A DNA stretch of 46,050 bases from Sphingopyxis sp. (GCA_017745175.1 JAGHZY010000006.1:74837-120886); one strand, 5' to 3'. Shown: positions 8,846 to 17,754, counted from the first letter of the stretch. Numbers and translations: made by a program. Notes: a model not told the origin generated them from the sequence alone.

Positions 8846-10858
8846 ATGATGGTTGGTGAACCGGCGGAAGCGCGGACATGGCTTTTGCGGAAGCGGACGC
8901 GGGGTGCCGCCTTGTCGGTGATGCCGCTCTTCGCAATGGTGGCCGCAGGGGCGCAGGCGCAGGTTGAAACCGCCAAGCCCGCCAGTTCCTACACCGCCGA
9001 AAAAAATGCCGAGCTGCTGCAGCAGCTTCCCTTCGGAGACCGGCTCGATTTCGAGGAAGCGCAGCGCGGGCTGATCGAGCCGCTGCGCGAGCCGATCAGG
9101 GACGCCGCCGGCAAGATTGTCTGGGACATGGGCGCTTATGATTTCCTGAAGGCCGACAAGGGTCCCGACACGGTCAACCCCAGCCTTTGGCGCCACGCCA
9201 GGCTCAACACCAACGCCGGCCTCTATCGCGTTACCGACCGCGTCTATCAGCTGCGCGGCTTCGATCTCGCCAACATGACGGTGATCGAGGGCGACACGGG
9301 GCTTGTCCTCGTCGATCCGATGTCGACCGTTGAAACGGCCCGGGAGGGGCTGGAGGTCTATTTCCGTCATCGTCCGCGCAGGTCCGTCGTCGCGGTAATC
9401 CATACCCATACCCACCTCGACCATATCGGCGGGGTGCGCGGCGTCGTTGACGAGTCCGACGTCAGGGCGGGGCGCGTGCAAATCATCGTGCCCGCGGGCT
9501 TCCTGAAAGAGGCCGTGAGCGAAAATGTGCTCGCGGGTCCCGCCATGTTCCGCCGCGCGCAATATCAGACCGCGACCCCGGTGCCGCGCGGACCGAGTGG
9601 GCAGGTCGACACCGGCCTCGGCAAGGGCGCGCCCGGGCCCGGCACCGTGACGCTGATGGCGCCGACGACGGTGATCGAAAAGCCCTATGAGACGCATGTC
9701 ATCGACGGGGTCGAGTTCGAGTTCCAGCTGACGCCCGGAACCGAAGCGCCGGCGGAAATGAACTTCTATCTGCCGCAGATGCGCGCGCTCGGCATGGCCG
9801 AGAATGTCGTGCGGACGATGCATAATATCCTGACCCCGCGCGGGGCACTCGTCCGTGACGCCAAGGCATGGGGGCAGTTCATCGACGCCAGCCTCGTACG
9901 CTATGGCGACCGGAGCGACGTGATGTTCGCGCAGCATAGCTGGCCGAGCTGGGGCGGCGACCGCATCCGCACCATCCTCGCCGACCAGCGCGACATGTAC
10001 ACCTATCTCAACAATCATGCGCTGCATCTGCTCAACCAGGGTCTGACCCCGACCGAGATCGGCGATGCGATGCGCGACCTGCCCGGCGAACTGGCGCAGA
10101 AATGGTATGCGCGCGGCTATTATGGCGCCGTGAGCTTCAACGCGCGCGCGGTCTATCAGCGTTATCTGGGCTTTTACGACGCCAACCCCGCCAATCTCGA
10201 CCCGCTGCCGCCGGTCGAAATGAGCAAGCGCTATGTCGCGGCGCTTGGCGGCGGGCCGCGCGTCGTCGAGCTGATGCGGACCGCGATCGCCGCGGGCGAC
10301 TATCGCTGGGCAGTCGAGATCGGCAACCGGCTGGTCTTCGCCGAGCCTGACAACAAGGAGGCGCGGGGCCTGCAGGCCGACGCGCTCGAACAGCTCGGCT
10401 ATCAGGCCGAAAGTGCGCTCTGGCGCAACATGTATCTGGCGGGTGCGGCCGAGCTACGAAGCGGCCGCGCCACGCCATCGGGACGCAATGCCGGCGATCT
10501 GGTACGTGCGCTCGAACCCGCTATGTATTTCGACCTGCTCGGCGTCCGGCTGAACAGCGAACGTGCGGTGGGGCACGACATGCTGCTGAACTGGATATTC
10601 TCCGACATGAAGCAGTCCTTTGCGCTGACGCTGCACAGCGGCGTGCTCACCTATCGCGCGGGGATGCAGCATCCGCGCGCCGACGCGACGATCACGATGG
10701 ACAAGGCGACACTGGACCGGATCGGCCTGCGCGAGCTCGATTTCGCCAAAGCGACCGAACAGGGGCTGGTGAAGGTCGGGGGCAAAGCGGGCAAGCTCGC
10801 CGAGTTGATGGGATTGATGGACAATTTCGATCCGGCCTTCGCCATCGTCACACCCTGA
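8846..10858 (+). CDS. Secreted alkylsulfatase, SdsA1/BDS1 type (MBL superfamily)
   Basis: About 670 residues, matching SdsA1-type alkyl sulfatases that hydrolyse primary or secondary alkyl sulfates such as SDS to alcohol and sulfate. A signal peptide (basic stretch LLRKRTRG, hydrophobic core, cleavage after AGAQA) sends it to the periplasm. The binuclear zinc motif is HTHLDH (about 188-193). NFYLPQMRALGMAENV, RGALVRDAKAW and QHSWPSWGG are family hallmarks. A dimerisation domain and a C-terminal SCP2-like domain (from about 550) follow. I chose ATG at 8846 (or the adjoining 8849) because GGGAG lies just upstream; the frame is open to 8771. It leads a plus-strand unit that continues into fatty-acid genes, consistent with release of an alcohol that is then oxidised. 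Confidence 0.9.
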   Translation: MMVGEPAEARTWLLRKRTRGAALSVMPLFAMVAAGAQAQVETAKPASSYTAEKNAELLQQLPFGDRLDFEEAQRGLIEPLREPIRDAAGKIVWDMGAYDFLKADKGPDTVNPSLWRHARLNTNAGLYRVTDRVYQLRGFDLANMTVIEGDTGLVLVDPMSTVETAREGLEVYFRHRPRRSVVAVIHTHTHLDHIGGVRGVVDESDVRAGRVQIIVPAGFLKEAVSENVLAGPAMFRRAQYQTATPVPRGPSGQVDTGLGKGAPGPGTVTLMAPTTVIEKPYETHVIDGVEFEFQLTPGTEAPAEMNFYLPQMRALGMAENVVRTMHNILTPRGALVRDAKAWGQFIDASLVRYGDRSDVMFAQHSWPSWGGDRIRTILADQRDMYTYLNNHALHLLNQGLTPTEIGDAMRDLPGELAQKWYARGYYGAVSFNARAVYQRYLGFYDANPANLDPLPPVEMSKRYVAALGGGPRVVELMRTAIAAGDYRWAVEIGNRLVFAEPDNKEARGLQADALEQLGYQAESALWRNMYLAGAAELRSGRATPSGRNAGDLVRALEPAMYFDLLGVRLNSERAVGHDMLLNWIFSDMKQSFALTLHSGVLTYRAGMQHPRADATITMDKATLDRIGLRELDFAKATEQGLVKVGGKAGKLAELMGLMDNFDPAFAIVTP

Positions 10859-10898
10859 CGGCGGGGCGTCGCTTGCATCACCGAAAGTTGGAAACGGA

Positions 10899-11777
10899 AT
10901 GACATACAAGACTCTGGCGTGGAATGTGGAGGACCGGATCCTCGTCCTCCGGCTGAACCGCCCCGACAACCTCAACGCCTTCACCGTCGACATGGCGGCC
11001 GAACTGGTCGATGCCTTCGAGCGCGCGAGCGAGGACGACGGGGTCGGCGCGGTGATCCTGACCGGCGAAGGGCGCGCCTTTTGCGCGGGCATGGATCTCG
11101 ACCGCGAAGGCAATGTCTTCGGGCTCGACGAAGCGCAGCGTCCGACGCTCGACTATATGCGCGAGCAGCCGGCGGACCGGTCCGAAAGCGACGGCATCCG
11201 CGACGAGGGCGGGCGCGTCACGCTTGCGATCTTCCAGTGCAAGAAACCGGTGATCGCAGCGATCAACGGCGCAGCCGTCGGCGTCGGCGCCACGATGACG
11301 CTCGCGGCGGACATTCGCATGGCGTCGGAGAAGGCGCGCATGGGTTTCGTCTTCGGCAAGCTCGGCATCACGCCCGAGGCCTGCTCGACCTGGTTCCTGC
11401 CGCGCCTCGTCGGCATGCAGCAGGCGCTCGAATGGGTGCTGTCGGCGGATATCTTCGACGCCGCCGAAGGCTTGCGCGGCGGATTGTTCCGATCGATCCA
11501 CGCGCCCGAGGCGCTGCTGGACGAGGCGAAGGCGCTTGCGCGCAAATTCATTGCCGGCCGCTCGCCGGTCGCGGTCGCGCTTGCCCGGCAGATGATGTGG
11601 CGCAATTCCGCCGAGCGCCACCCGGTCGAGGCGCACCGCGTCGACTCGCTCGCGATGTTCTACACGAGCATCGCCGACGGCAAGGAAGGCGTCGCGGCCT
11701 TTCTAGCGAAGCGCGATCCGGACTTTTCGGGCAGGGCGTCCGAAATGCCCGATTTCTATCCCTGGCAGCGCGGATAG
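10899..11777 (+). CDS. Crotonase-family protein, probable enoyl-CoA isomerase (paralogue 1)
   Basis: A 292-residue crotonase with the CoA/oxyanion segments GRAFCAGMDL and GAAVGVGATM. The two glutamates needed for enoyl-CoA hydration (Glu144 and Glu164 of rat hydratase) align with Thr132 and Phe152 here. A glutamate is present at Glu160 (GITPEACSTWFLPR), the position used by delta3,delta2-enoyl-CoA isomerases. I therefore favour an isomerase, or another crotonase reaction, over a plain hydratase. It follows the alkylsulfatase gene by 40 bases and precedes the alcohol dehydrogenase gene by 26. A close paralogue lies at 17922-18800. Automatic tools will probably label it enoyl-CoA hydratase. Confidence 0.88.
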   Translation: MTYKTLAWNVEDRILVLRLNRPDNLNAFTVDMAAELVDAFERASEDDGVGAVILTGEGRAFCAGMDLDREGNVFGLDEAQRPTLDYMREQPADRSESDGIRDEGGRVTLAIFQCKKPVIAAINGAAVGVGATMTLAADIRMASEKARMGFVFGKLGITPEACSTWFLPRLVGMQQALEWVLSADIFDAAEGLRGGLFRSIHAPEALLDEAKALARKFIAGRSPVAVALARQMMWRNSAERHPVEAHRVDSLAMFYTSIADGKEGVAAFLAKRDPDFSGRASEMPDFYPWQRG

Positions 11778-11803
11778 CGCTGCGTTCTTCCGGAAGCGAT
11801 GAC

Positions 11804-12928
11804 ATGAAGACAAGAGCCGCCATCCTGCGCCGCCACGACGCCGCGGGGCCTTATGCGCAAACCCGCCCGCTCGAAATCGCCCTGGTCGATCTCGCGCCGC
11901 CGGGGCCGGGGGAGATTCTCGTCGCGATCAAGGCGGCGGGCCTCTGCCATTCGGACCTTTCGGTGATCAACGGCGACCGCCCGCGTCCGCTGCCGATGGC
12001 GCTCGGGCACGAGGCGGCGGGGGTGGTCGAGGCGGTGGGCGAGGGCGTGACCGATCTCGTCCCCGGCGATCATGTCGTGACGGTGTTCATGCCCAATTGC
12101 GGCCATTGCCTGCCCTGCGCCGAAGGGCGTCCAGCGCTCTGCGAACCCGGCGCGGCGGCGAACGGCGCCGGGGCGCTCGTCAGCGGCGGGAGCCGGCTGA
12201 CCGAGCGCGGCGCCCCGGTCCATCATCATCTCGGCGTCTCGGCCTTTGCCGAGCGCGCGGTGATGTCGCGGCGCTCGGTCGTCCGGATCGACAGCGACAT
12301 CCCGCTCGTCGAGGCGGCGCTCTTCGGCTGCGCGGTGCTCACCGGAGTGGGCGCAGTGGTCAACACCGCGCGGCTCGGCCTTGGCGCAAGTACCGCCGTG
12401 ATCGGCCTCGGCGGCGTCGGGCTCGCGGCGCTGCTTGGCGCGCGCGCGGCGGGGGCGGCGCGCATCGTCGCGGTCGATCTGTCGCCCGACAAGCTCGCCC
12501 TCGCGAAGGACCTCGGCGCGACCGACATCGTCGATGCGCGCGACGCCGATTGCGTCGAGCAGGTCCGCGCCGCGACCGGCGGCGGGGTCGATTTCGCGTT
12601 CGAGATGGCGGGTTCGATCGGCGCGCTCGCGGGCGCCGTCGACATGACGCGCCGCGGCGGCACGACGGTGACCGCGGGCCTGCCGCCGCCGGGTGCCGCG
12701 CTCCCGGTCGATATCGTCCGGCTCGTCGGCGAGGAGCGGACGCTGAAGGGCAGCTACATGGGCTCGTGCGTCCCGTCGCGCGACATCCCGCGCTATATCC
12801 AGCTCTATCGCGAGGGGCGTCTGCCGGTGCAGCGGCTGCTCAGCGCGACGCTGACGCTCGACGAGATCAATATGGGCTTCGACCGCCTCCATGACGGCAG
12901 CGCGGTGCGCCAGGTCGTCACCTTCTGA
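11804..12928 (+). CDS. Zinc-dependent alcohol dehydrogenase (class III-like MDR)
   Basis: A 374-residue medium-chain dehydrogenase. The catalytic zinc ligands are Cys48 and His69-Glu70 (GLCHSD, GHEAAG). The structural zinc cysteines are Cys99, Cys102, Cys105 and Cys113, and the nucleotide loop is GLGGVGLAALLG. VDLSPDK carries the Asp that usually selects NAD+. The start is ATG at 11804 with GGAAG upstream; the long open frame before it is a shadow of the preceding gene. In this unit it is well placed to oxidise the alcohol released by the alkylsulfatase, or to interconvert alcohols and aldehydes for the wax-ester synthase encoded next. It is a different subfamily from the YahK-like enzyme at 3507-4568. 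Confidence 0.92.
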   Translation: MKTRAAILRRHDAAGPYAQTRPLEIALVDLAPPGPGEILVAIKAAGLCHSDLSVINGDRPRPLPMALGHEAAGVVEAVGEGVTDLVPGDHVVTVFMPNCGHCLPCAEGRPALCEPGAAANGAGALVSGGSRLTERGAPVHHHLGVSAFAERAVMSRRSVVRIDSDIPLVEAALFGCAVLTGVGAVVNTARLGLGASTAVIGLGGVGLAALLGARAAGAARIVAVDLSPDKLALAKDLGATDIVDARDADCVEQVRAATGGGVDFAFEMAGSIGALAGAVDMTRRGGTTVTAGLPPPGAALPVDIVRLVGEERTLKGSYMGSCVPSRDIPRYIQLYREGRLPVQRLLSATLTLDEINMGFDRLHDGSAVRQVVTF

Positions 12929-12936
12929 GCCTCGCG

Positions 12937-13000
12937 CCCCCTCGCGGCGAGGGGGAGAAGAAGCGCGCACTCCCGGCTAGTCGCAGGACGATGGCCGGGA
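12937..13000. repeat. Composite intergenic palindrome
   Basis: CCCCCTCGC (12937-12945) and GCGAGGGGG (12947-12955) make a near-perfect palindrome. TCCCGGC (12971-12977) and GCCGGGA (12994-13000) form a second inverted repeat right after it. This is the fullest copy of the palindrome family in the window. It sits 12-75 bases before the wax-ester synthase start, so it may affect mRNA stability or readthrough inside the unit. Confidence 0.6.
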
Positions 13001-13012
13001 GAGGGCGGAGCA

Positions 13013-14446
13013 ATGGCGCAGCAGCTGAGCGCGCAGGACGCGCAATTTCTTTATCTGCAGACGGGCGACACGCTCACCCATATCATGGGCGTCTATATCT
13101 ACGATCCGTCGACCGCGCCCGGCGGCAAGGTGCGCTTCAAGGATATCGTCCGGCATATCGAATCGCGGCTCGACACCTCGCCGGTGTTCCGCCGCAAGCT
13201 CTACCGGCTGCCGCTCGACTTCGATCATCCCTATTGGATCGAGGATCCGCATTTCGACGTCGAGGCGCACATCACCCACGCCCGGCTGCCCGAACCCGGC
13301 GACTGGCGGCAATTCTGTATCCAGGTCGCGCGCCATTTCAGCCGGCCGATGGACATGAACCGGCCGCTCTGGGACGTCTATGTCGTCGAGGGGCTCGACC
13401 GGATTCCCGGCGTCGCGCCGGGCAGCTATGCGGTGCTCAACCGCGTCCACCACGCCGCGATTGACGGCGCGTCGGGGGCGATGAGCTATGCCGCGCTCAG
13501 CGACAGCGATGCCAAGGGCACCCCCGCTATCTCGCTGAGCTATGACCCCGGCGAGCTCGGCACCGTTCCGACCCCGGCCGAATTGCTGGTCCGCGCGGCG
13601 GCGTCGAACATCCTGTCGCCGCTCAACCTGTTCGACACGCTGATGCGTCACTCGCCGGCATTGATGGGCGCAGCGCGCAGGAGCTTCGCCGAACCCGAGG
13701 CCGCGCTGGGGCAGAAGGTCCCCGAAACGCGCTTCAACGCGCCGATCACGCTGCACAAGATGTTCGACGCGACGAGCCACCCGCTCGCCGATATCAGCGC
13801 GATGCGAAAGCTGGTGCCGGGGGCGACGATCAACGATGTCGTGCTGGCGATCTGCGGCGGTGCGATGCGCCGCTACCTCGAGCATCATGGCGAGCTTCCC
13901 GACGAGACGCTGATCGCGATCGCCCCGGTCAACGCGCGCGCCAGCAAGGACGACGCGAAGACGCCGGGGAACGACATCAGCGCGATGACGATCGAACTCG
14001 CTTCGCATATCGCCGATCCGGTCGAGCGGCTGCGTGCGATCCGCGGCTTCACCGCCGATGCGAAGGAAGCGAAAACCGGGCTGTCGGCACGCGTGATGAC
14101 GGATCTGTCGAAGCATATTCCAGGTGCGACCATGGCGCGCGTCGCCAGGCTCATGTCCAATCCCGGCCTCGCGCCGCGCCAGACGAACGTCCTGATCTCC
14201 AACGTTCCAGGGCCGCAGATGCAGCTTTTCATGAACGGGGCGAGGCAGACGCATCAGTTCGCGATGGGGCCGCTGACCAACAATATGGGACTGTTCATCG
14301 CCGTGCTCAGCTACAATGGCACGATCAGCTTCAACATCACATCGGAGCGGCGGATCATGCCCGACATCGATTTTTTCCGCAGCTGCATCGACGATACGGT
14401 CGCCGAACTGCGCGCTGCGGCCGGGCTCGGCGGGAAGGGCGAATAG
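13013..14446 (+). CDS. Wax ester synthase / diacylglycerol acyltransferase (WS/DGAT)
   Basis: A 477-residue member of the bifunctional WS/DGAT family, which joins acyl-CoA to a fatty alcohol or diacylglycerol. The catalytic motif HHAAIDG is at 146-152, with PLW at 118-120, ATINDVVLA near 280, and the C-terminal NVPGP region. Length and motif order are normal. It has no signal peptide; these proteins are membrane-associated in the cytoplasm. The start is ATG at 13013 with a GGAG site upstream. One base separates its stop from the start of the alpha/beta hydrolase, so the two are likely co-translated. Storage ester synthesis or esterification of an alcohol from catabolism are both possible. Confidence 0.92.
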   Translation: MAQQLSAQDAQFLYLQTGDTLTHIMGVYIYDPSTAPGGKVRFKDIVRHIESRLDTSPVFRRKLYRLPLDFDHPYWIEDPHFDVEAHITHARLPEPGDWRQFCIQVARHFSRPMDMNRPLWDVYVVEGLDRIPGVAPGSYAVLNRVHHAAIDGASGAMSYAALSDSDAKGTPAISLSYDPGELGTVPTPAELLVRAAASNILSPLNLFDTLMRHSPALMGAARRSFAEPEAALGQKVPETRFNAPITLHKMFDATSHPLADISAMRKLVPGATINDVVLAICGGAMRRYLEHHGELPDETLIAIAPVNARASKDDAKTPGNDISAMTIELASHIADPVERLRAIRGFTADAKEAKTGLSARVMTDLSKHIPGATMARVARLMSNPGLAPRQTNVLISNVPGPQMQLFMNGARQTHQFAMGPLTNNMGLFIAVLSYNGTISFNITSERRIMPDIDFFRSCIDDTVAELRAAAGLGGKGE

Positions 14447-14447
14447 C

Positions 14448-15380
14448 ATGCCATTTTCGACCCTCACGGACCTCGCGCTCGACGCCCCGCGCACCGCCGC
14501 GAAATTCACCCTGCAGGCGATGCGGCTGTCGCTGGGTCTTGCGACCCGCCGCCAGCCGGTGGACGATATCGAATGGGCGTGGCTCGAAGGGGGGACGCCG
14601 GACGGCGAACCGCTCGTCCTCCTGCACGGCTTTTCGGGCAGCAAGGACAATTGGCTGTTCTATGCGCCGCAATTCGTCGGCGACTATCGCGTCATCTGTC
14701 CCGACCTGCCGGGCTTCGGCGGCAGCACGCGCGACCCTGACAATGATCACGGCATTGCCCCGCAGGTCGAGCGGCTCGCCGCCTTCCTCGACATGCTCGG
14801 GATCGAGCGCTGCCATCTCGGCGGCAACAGCCTCGGCGGCTTCGTCGCGCTGGCCTTCGCGCTCGAATATCCCGACCGGCTCCTGTCGCTCAGCCTCTTC
14901 AACAATGCTGGCGTCAACGGGCCGGAAAAGACCGCGCTGCAGGATGCCATGGTCGCGGGCAAAAATCCGATCCGGCTGGAATCGCGGCGCGACCTCGACC
15001 GGCTGCTCGCGCTGGTGATCCATCGGCCGCCCTATATTCCGCTGCTCGTCAAATATCTGATCCTCGCCGAGCACCGCCGGCACGGCGCCCTGCTCGACCA
15101 TATCTTCGGCCAGGTGATAAGCGATGCGCTCGAGCGGCCGCTCGACGACCGGCTGGGCGAGATACGCGTGCCGACAATCATCTTCTGGGGCGAGCACGAC
15201 CGTCTGCTCCACGTCAGCGCCGCGACCTTCCAGCACGAGCGTATCCCGGGCAGCGAGCTTGTCGTCTTCGACGACGTCGGCCATGTGCCGATGATCGAGC
15301 GGCCCTGCGTGACGGCGGCGCGGCATCGCGCCTTTCTGGAGCGCGTCGGCCCCCTCCCGGCGAGGGGTGGCGCCGGTTGA
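14448..15380 (+). CDS. Alpha/beta hydrolase (esterase/lipase-like)
   Basis: 310 residues. The nucleophile elbow is GNSLGG with Ser128; Asp251 (WGEHD) and His279 (DVGHVP) complete the triad, and the oxyanion hole lies at LLHGFSGS (58-65). The family hydrolyses esters, so with the WS/DGAT gene one base upstream the pair could make and break the same ester. No classic signal peptide is seen, though the first 30 residues are amphipathic. The last nine or so codons (from about 302) lie inside a CCCCTC/GAGGGG palindrome. The tail LPARGGAG therefore seems to come from a repeat element that extended the reading frame. Confidence 0.88.
   Translation: MPFSTLTDLALDAPRTAAKFTLQAMRLSLGLATRRQPVDDIEWAWLEGGTPDGEPLVLLHGFSGSKDNWLFYAPQFVGDYRVICPDLPGFGGSTRDPDNDHGIAPQVERLAAFLDMLGIERCHLGGNSLGGFVALAFALEYPDRLLSLSLFNNAGVNGPEKTALQDAMVAGKNPIRLESRRDLDRLLALVIHRPPYIPLLVKYLILAEHRRHGALLDHIFGQVISDALERPLDDRLGEIRVPTIIFWGEHDRLLHVSAATFQHERIPGSELVVFDDVGHVPMIERPCVTAARHRAFLERVGPLPARGGAG
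15351..15367. repeat. Palindrome inside the 3-prime end of the hydrolase gene
   Basis: CCCCTC (15351-15356) and GAGGGG (15362-15367) form the usual core of the dispersed palindrome family, but here the element is translated as the end of the alpha/beta hydrolase. Confidence 0.6.
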
Positions 15381-15436
15381 CGGGCGCCTTATTCGACGAA
15401 GAGGGATAAACCCTCATAACGGGAGTGGAGCGAAGG

Positions 15437-17014
15437 ATGCGGATGAATTTTGCGCGCACGACGGCCGAACTGGCACTGCGCTATGCGAGCCAGGAGGCGG
15501 TGGTCAATGTGGAGCGCGGCCGGCGCTACAGCTTCGCCGAGTTCGACCGGCTGACCAACCGGATCATCAACATGATCCACGGCCGGCTCGGCCTCGCGCG
15601 CGGCGACAAATATCTGTGCATCCTCGACAACGACAATCTCTCGCTGCTCCATGCCTGGACCGCGTTCAAGGGCGAGGCGGCGGTCGCATGGACCAATTAT
15701 CGCGACAGTTTTGAGGAACATCTCTGGCAGGTCGACTGGCTCGAGCCCAAGGTCATGTTCCTCGAAAGCAAGCTCGTCGAACAATATTATCCGGCCTTGC
15801 ACGAACGCGGCATCACGGTCGTTTCGATGGACCCGCCGCCGATCGCGGGCGAGGGGCTCCACCATTTCTGGGATCTGCTCGACGGCGTCGCCGACACCAA
15901 CCCGGGCTTCGAGAGCGATGCCCTCGTCGACAAGATGCTCTACCGCTTCACCGGCGGCACCACCGGTCGCGGCAAATGCGCCGAATATACGATCGATAAC
16001 TGGCTCGGCTGCCGCGACGCCTTCTACGCCCCCGACGAAGGCGTGTTCCGCGAGGGGTGCCGCTCGCTGCAGATCGCGCCGCTCAGCCACGGGCCCGCGA
16101 TCGGGCTGCTCCCGGTCCATTTCCGCGGCGGTTGCCTCGTCACGCAGAACGCGCCCGATCTTGCGCAATGGTGCCAGATCGTCGAGGCCGAGAAGGTCAC
16201 GACTTCGTCGCTCGTACCCACGCTCGCCTATCGGCTGCTCGAGCTCGAGGAGGCCGATCGCTACGACCTCTCGTCGCTCGAGGCGGTCTTCTACGGCGCG
16301 GCGCCGATGAGCCCTAGCAAGCTCGCGCTGCTCCAGGCGCGGTTCGGCAATATCTTCATCCAGGTCTATGGCTCGACCGAATGCCTGCAGGCGATCACCC
16401 AGCTGTCGAAGGCCGATCACCTCGGCGAGGGCGAGAGCCTCGCGCGGCGGCTCGCCTCGACCGGGCGGGTGGTGCAGGGCGCCGAACTGATGATCGTCGA
16501 CGATGACGGCAAGGAAGTCGCGACCGGCGAGGTCGGCGAACTGCTGCTGCGTACACGCAGCACGATCAGCGGCTATTACCGCAATCCCGAGGCGAGCGCG
16601 CAGGAGTTCCACAACGGTTTCTGGCGCTCGGGCGATCTCGGTTTCCGCGACGCCGAAGGTTATATCACCATCGTCGATCGCAAGAAGGACATGATCATCA
16701 CCGGCGGCTTCAACGTCTATGCGATCGAGGTCGAGAATGCGCTGAACGCCCATCCCGCCGTGGTGATGTCGGCGGTGGTCGGCATCCCCCACGACGACTG
16801 GGGCGAAGCCATCCATGCCGAGATCATCGCGCGCCCCGGCGCCGAAATCGCCGAGGACGAGGTGATCGAATTCGTCAAGGCGCGCATCGGCCGGCACAAG
16901 GTGCCCAAGACGATGACCTTCGTTGCCGAGCTTCCGCTCAGCGCCGCGCACAAGGTTCTGCGGCGCAAGGTCCGCGAGAAATACTGGACGGCGCAGACGC
17001 GCCAGGTGGGCTGA
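15437..17014 (+). CDS. Acyl-CoA synthetase (AMP-forming, ANL superfamily)
   Basis: About 525 residues. The phosphate loop is TGGTTGRGK (about 172-180), VYGSTE is the A5 motif, and RSGDLGF with DRKKDMIITGGFN form the hinge and A8 region. KVLRRKVREKYW holds the C-terminal catalytic lysine. It should activate a fatty or aromatic acid with ATP and CoA. The start is uncertain: ATG at 15437 (GGAG six bases upstream) or 15443 (GAAGG six bases upstream), with GTG at 15425 less likely. It is the last gene of the plus-strand unit that starts with the alkylsulfatase. The acid formed after alcohol and aldehyde oxidation would enter beta-oxidation here. Confidence 0.92.
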   Translation: MRMNFARTTAELALRYASQEAVVNVERGRRYSFAEFDRLTNRIINMIHGRLGLARGDKYLCILDNDNLSLLHAWTAFKGEAAVAWTNYRDSFEEHLWQVDWLEPKVMFLESKLVEQYYPALHERGITVVSMDPPPIAGEGLHHFWDLLDGVADTNPGFESDALVDKMLYRFTGGTTGRGKCAEYTIDNWLGCRDAFYAPDEGVFREGCRSLQIAPLSHGPAIGLLPVHFRGGCLVTQNAPDLAQWCQIVEAEKVTTSSLVPTLAYRLLELEEADRYDLSSLEAVFYGAAPMSPSKLALLQARFGNIFIQVYGSTECLQAITQLSKADHLGEGESLARRLASTGRVVQGAELMIVDDDGKEVATGEVGELLLRTRSTISGYYRNPEASAQEFHNGFWRSGDLGFRDAEGYITIVDRKKDMIITGGFNVYAIEVENALNAHPAVVMSAVVGIPHDDWGEAIHAEIIARPGAEIAEDEVIEFVKARIGRHKVPKTMTFVAELPLSAAHKVLRRKVREKYWTAQTRQVG

Positions 17015-17021
17015 TCGCATC

Positions 17022-17052
17022 GCGCATGGCCGGTTGGCGGCCGGTCATGCGC
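17022..17052. terminator. Bidirectional terminator candidate
   Basis: GCGCATGGCCGG (17022-17033) pairs with CCGGTCATGCGC (17041-17052) over 12 positions with one G-T wobble and a seven-base loop. It lies eight bases after the acyl-CoA synthetase stop and just beyond the stop of the convergent gene at 17068. There is no T-run on either side, so termination efficiency is uncertain. Confidence 0.55.
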
Positions 17053-17067
17053 AGCGGCGAGGCCGCC

Positions 17068-17754
17068 TCAATTCAGGGTGTGAGAGGAGGCGATCGTCGG
17101 AGCGCAGGCCATGACGGCCGGATATTCTTGTCTCACAGGCGCCGCCTTGCGATCCTGCAGTGCGACGCACTGGTTGGGAAGCAGGTCGCCCGCGGAAGAA
17201 AGCAGCAGTGCCACCAGCAATGCCAGGGCATCGCGATCGACCGCCCGCTCGGGCAGCGTGATCACGAAACGCGACCGGCGCGCCTCGGACAGGAGCGCCT
17301 CCAGCCCGCGGCATTCCTGGTGAGAGGCATCGGTCACGATCCATATTTCGGTCGCCGGTAGAGCATCGCTGTCCGCCCCGAGAGCCTGCCGCGTCTGCTC
17401 GGCGGTGGCGATCCGAACCCTGGCCGTCGGCCGCGAAGGTGGATATTCCGCGTTACCGATGCTGCCTGCCGCGGTATCCCTCACCAGCGTCGCGTTCGAG
17501 AACATGCGGATCATCGACACTGGCGACGTGGCGGCCTCATCGGGGCCTGCCACCGTAGCTCGGCCCCATCGCCCGGTGATGGACATTTGCAGATCGTGAA
17601 GGCGGACGGCGTCGGCGCCTTCGAGACGAAGGGTCGCTCCGAAGTCGGCCAGCGCGACGGCGAGGGGACCGCCGATATCGCCGTCGCAGCCGTTCAGGCC
17701 GATTTCGACCCCTGCGAGACAGTCGGGACGGAAAGTGGGTGTGATGATGGACAT
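17068..17754 (-). CDS. Divergent SDR-fold protein without catalytic residues
   Basis: A 228-residue protein that I do not recognise as a named family, but its ends look like a decayed SDR. The N-terminus FRPDCLAG, then NGCDGDIGGPLAVALADFGA, lines up with the usual SDR start and glycine-rich turn. The C-terminal ALALLVALLLSSAGDLLPNQ matches the usual SDR tail. The canonical TGxxxGxG, NNAG and YxxxK are all absent, so it should not be an active dehydrogenase. ATG at 17752-17754 is used (GGAG eight bases upstream); a TTG at 17760 is too close to that site. It diverges from crotonase paralogue 2. A structural or regulatory partner, or an old pseudogene still open, are the options. Confidence 0.6.
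   Translation of the reverse strand: MSIITPTFRPDCLAGVEIGLNGCDGDIGGPLAVALADFGATLRLEGADAVRLHDLQMSITGRWGRATVAGPDEAATSPVSMIRMFSNATLVRDTAAGSIGNAEYPPSRPTARVRIATAEQTRQALGADSDALPATEIWIVTDASHQECRGLEALLSEARRSRFVITLPERAVDRDALALLVALLLSSAGDLLPNQCVALQDRKAAPVRQEYPAVMACAPTIASSHTLN

Noticed and set aside
17022..17052. A possible small RNA gene
   Set aside because: The hairpin lies exactly between convergent stop codons, so a shared terminator explains it better.
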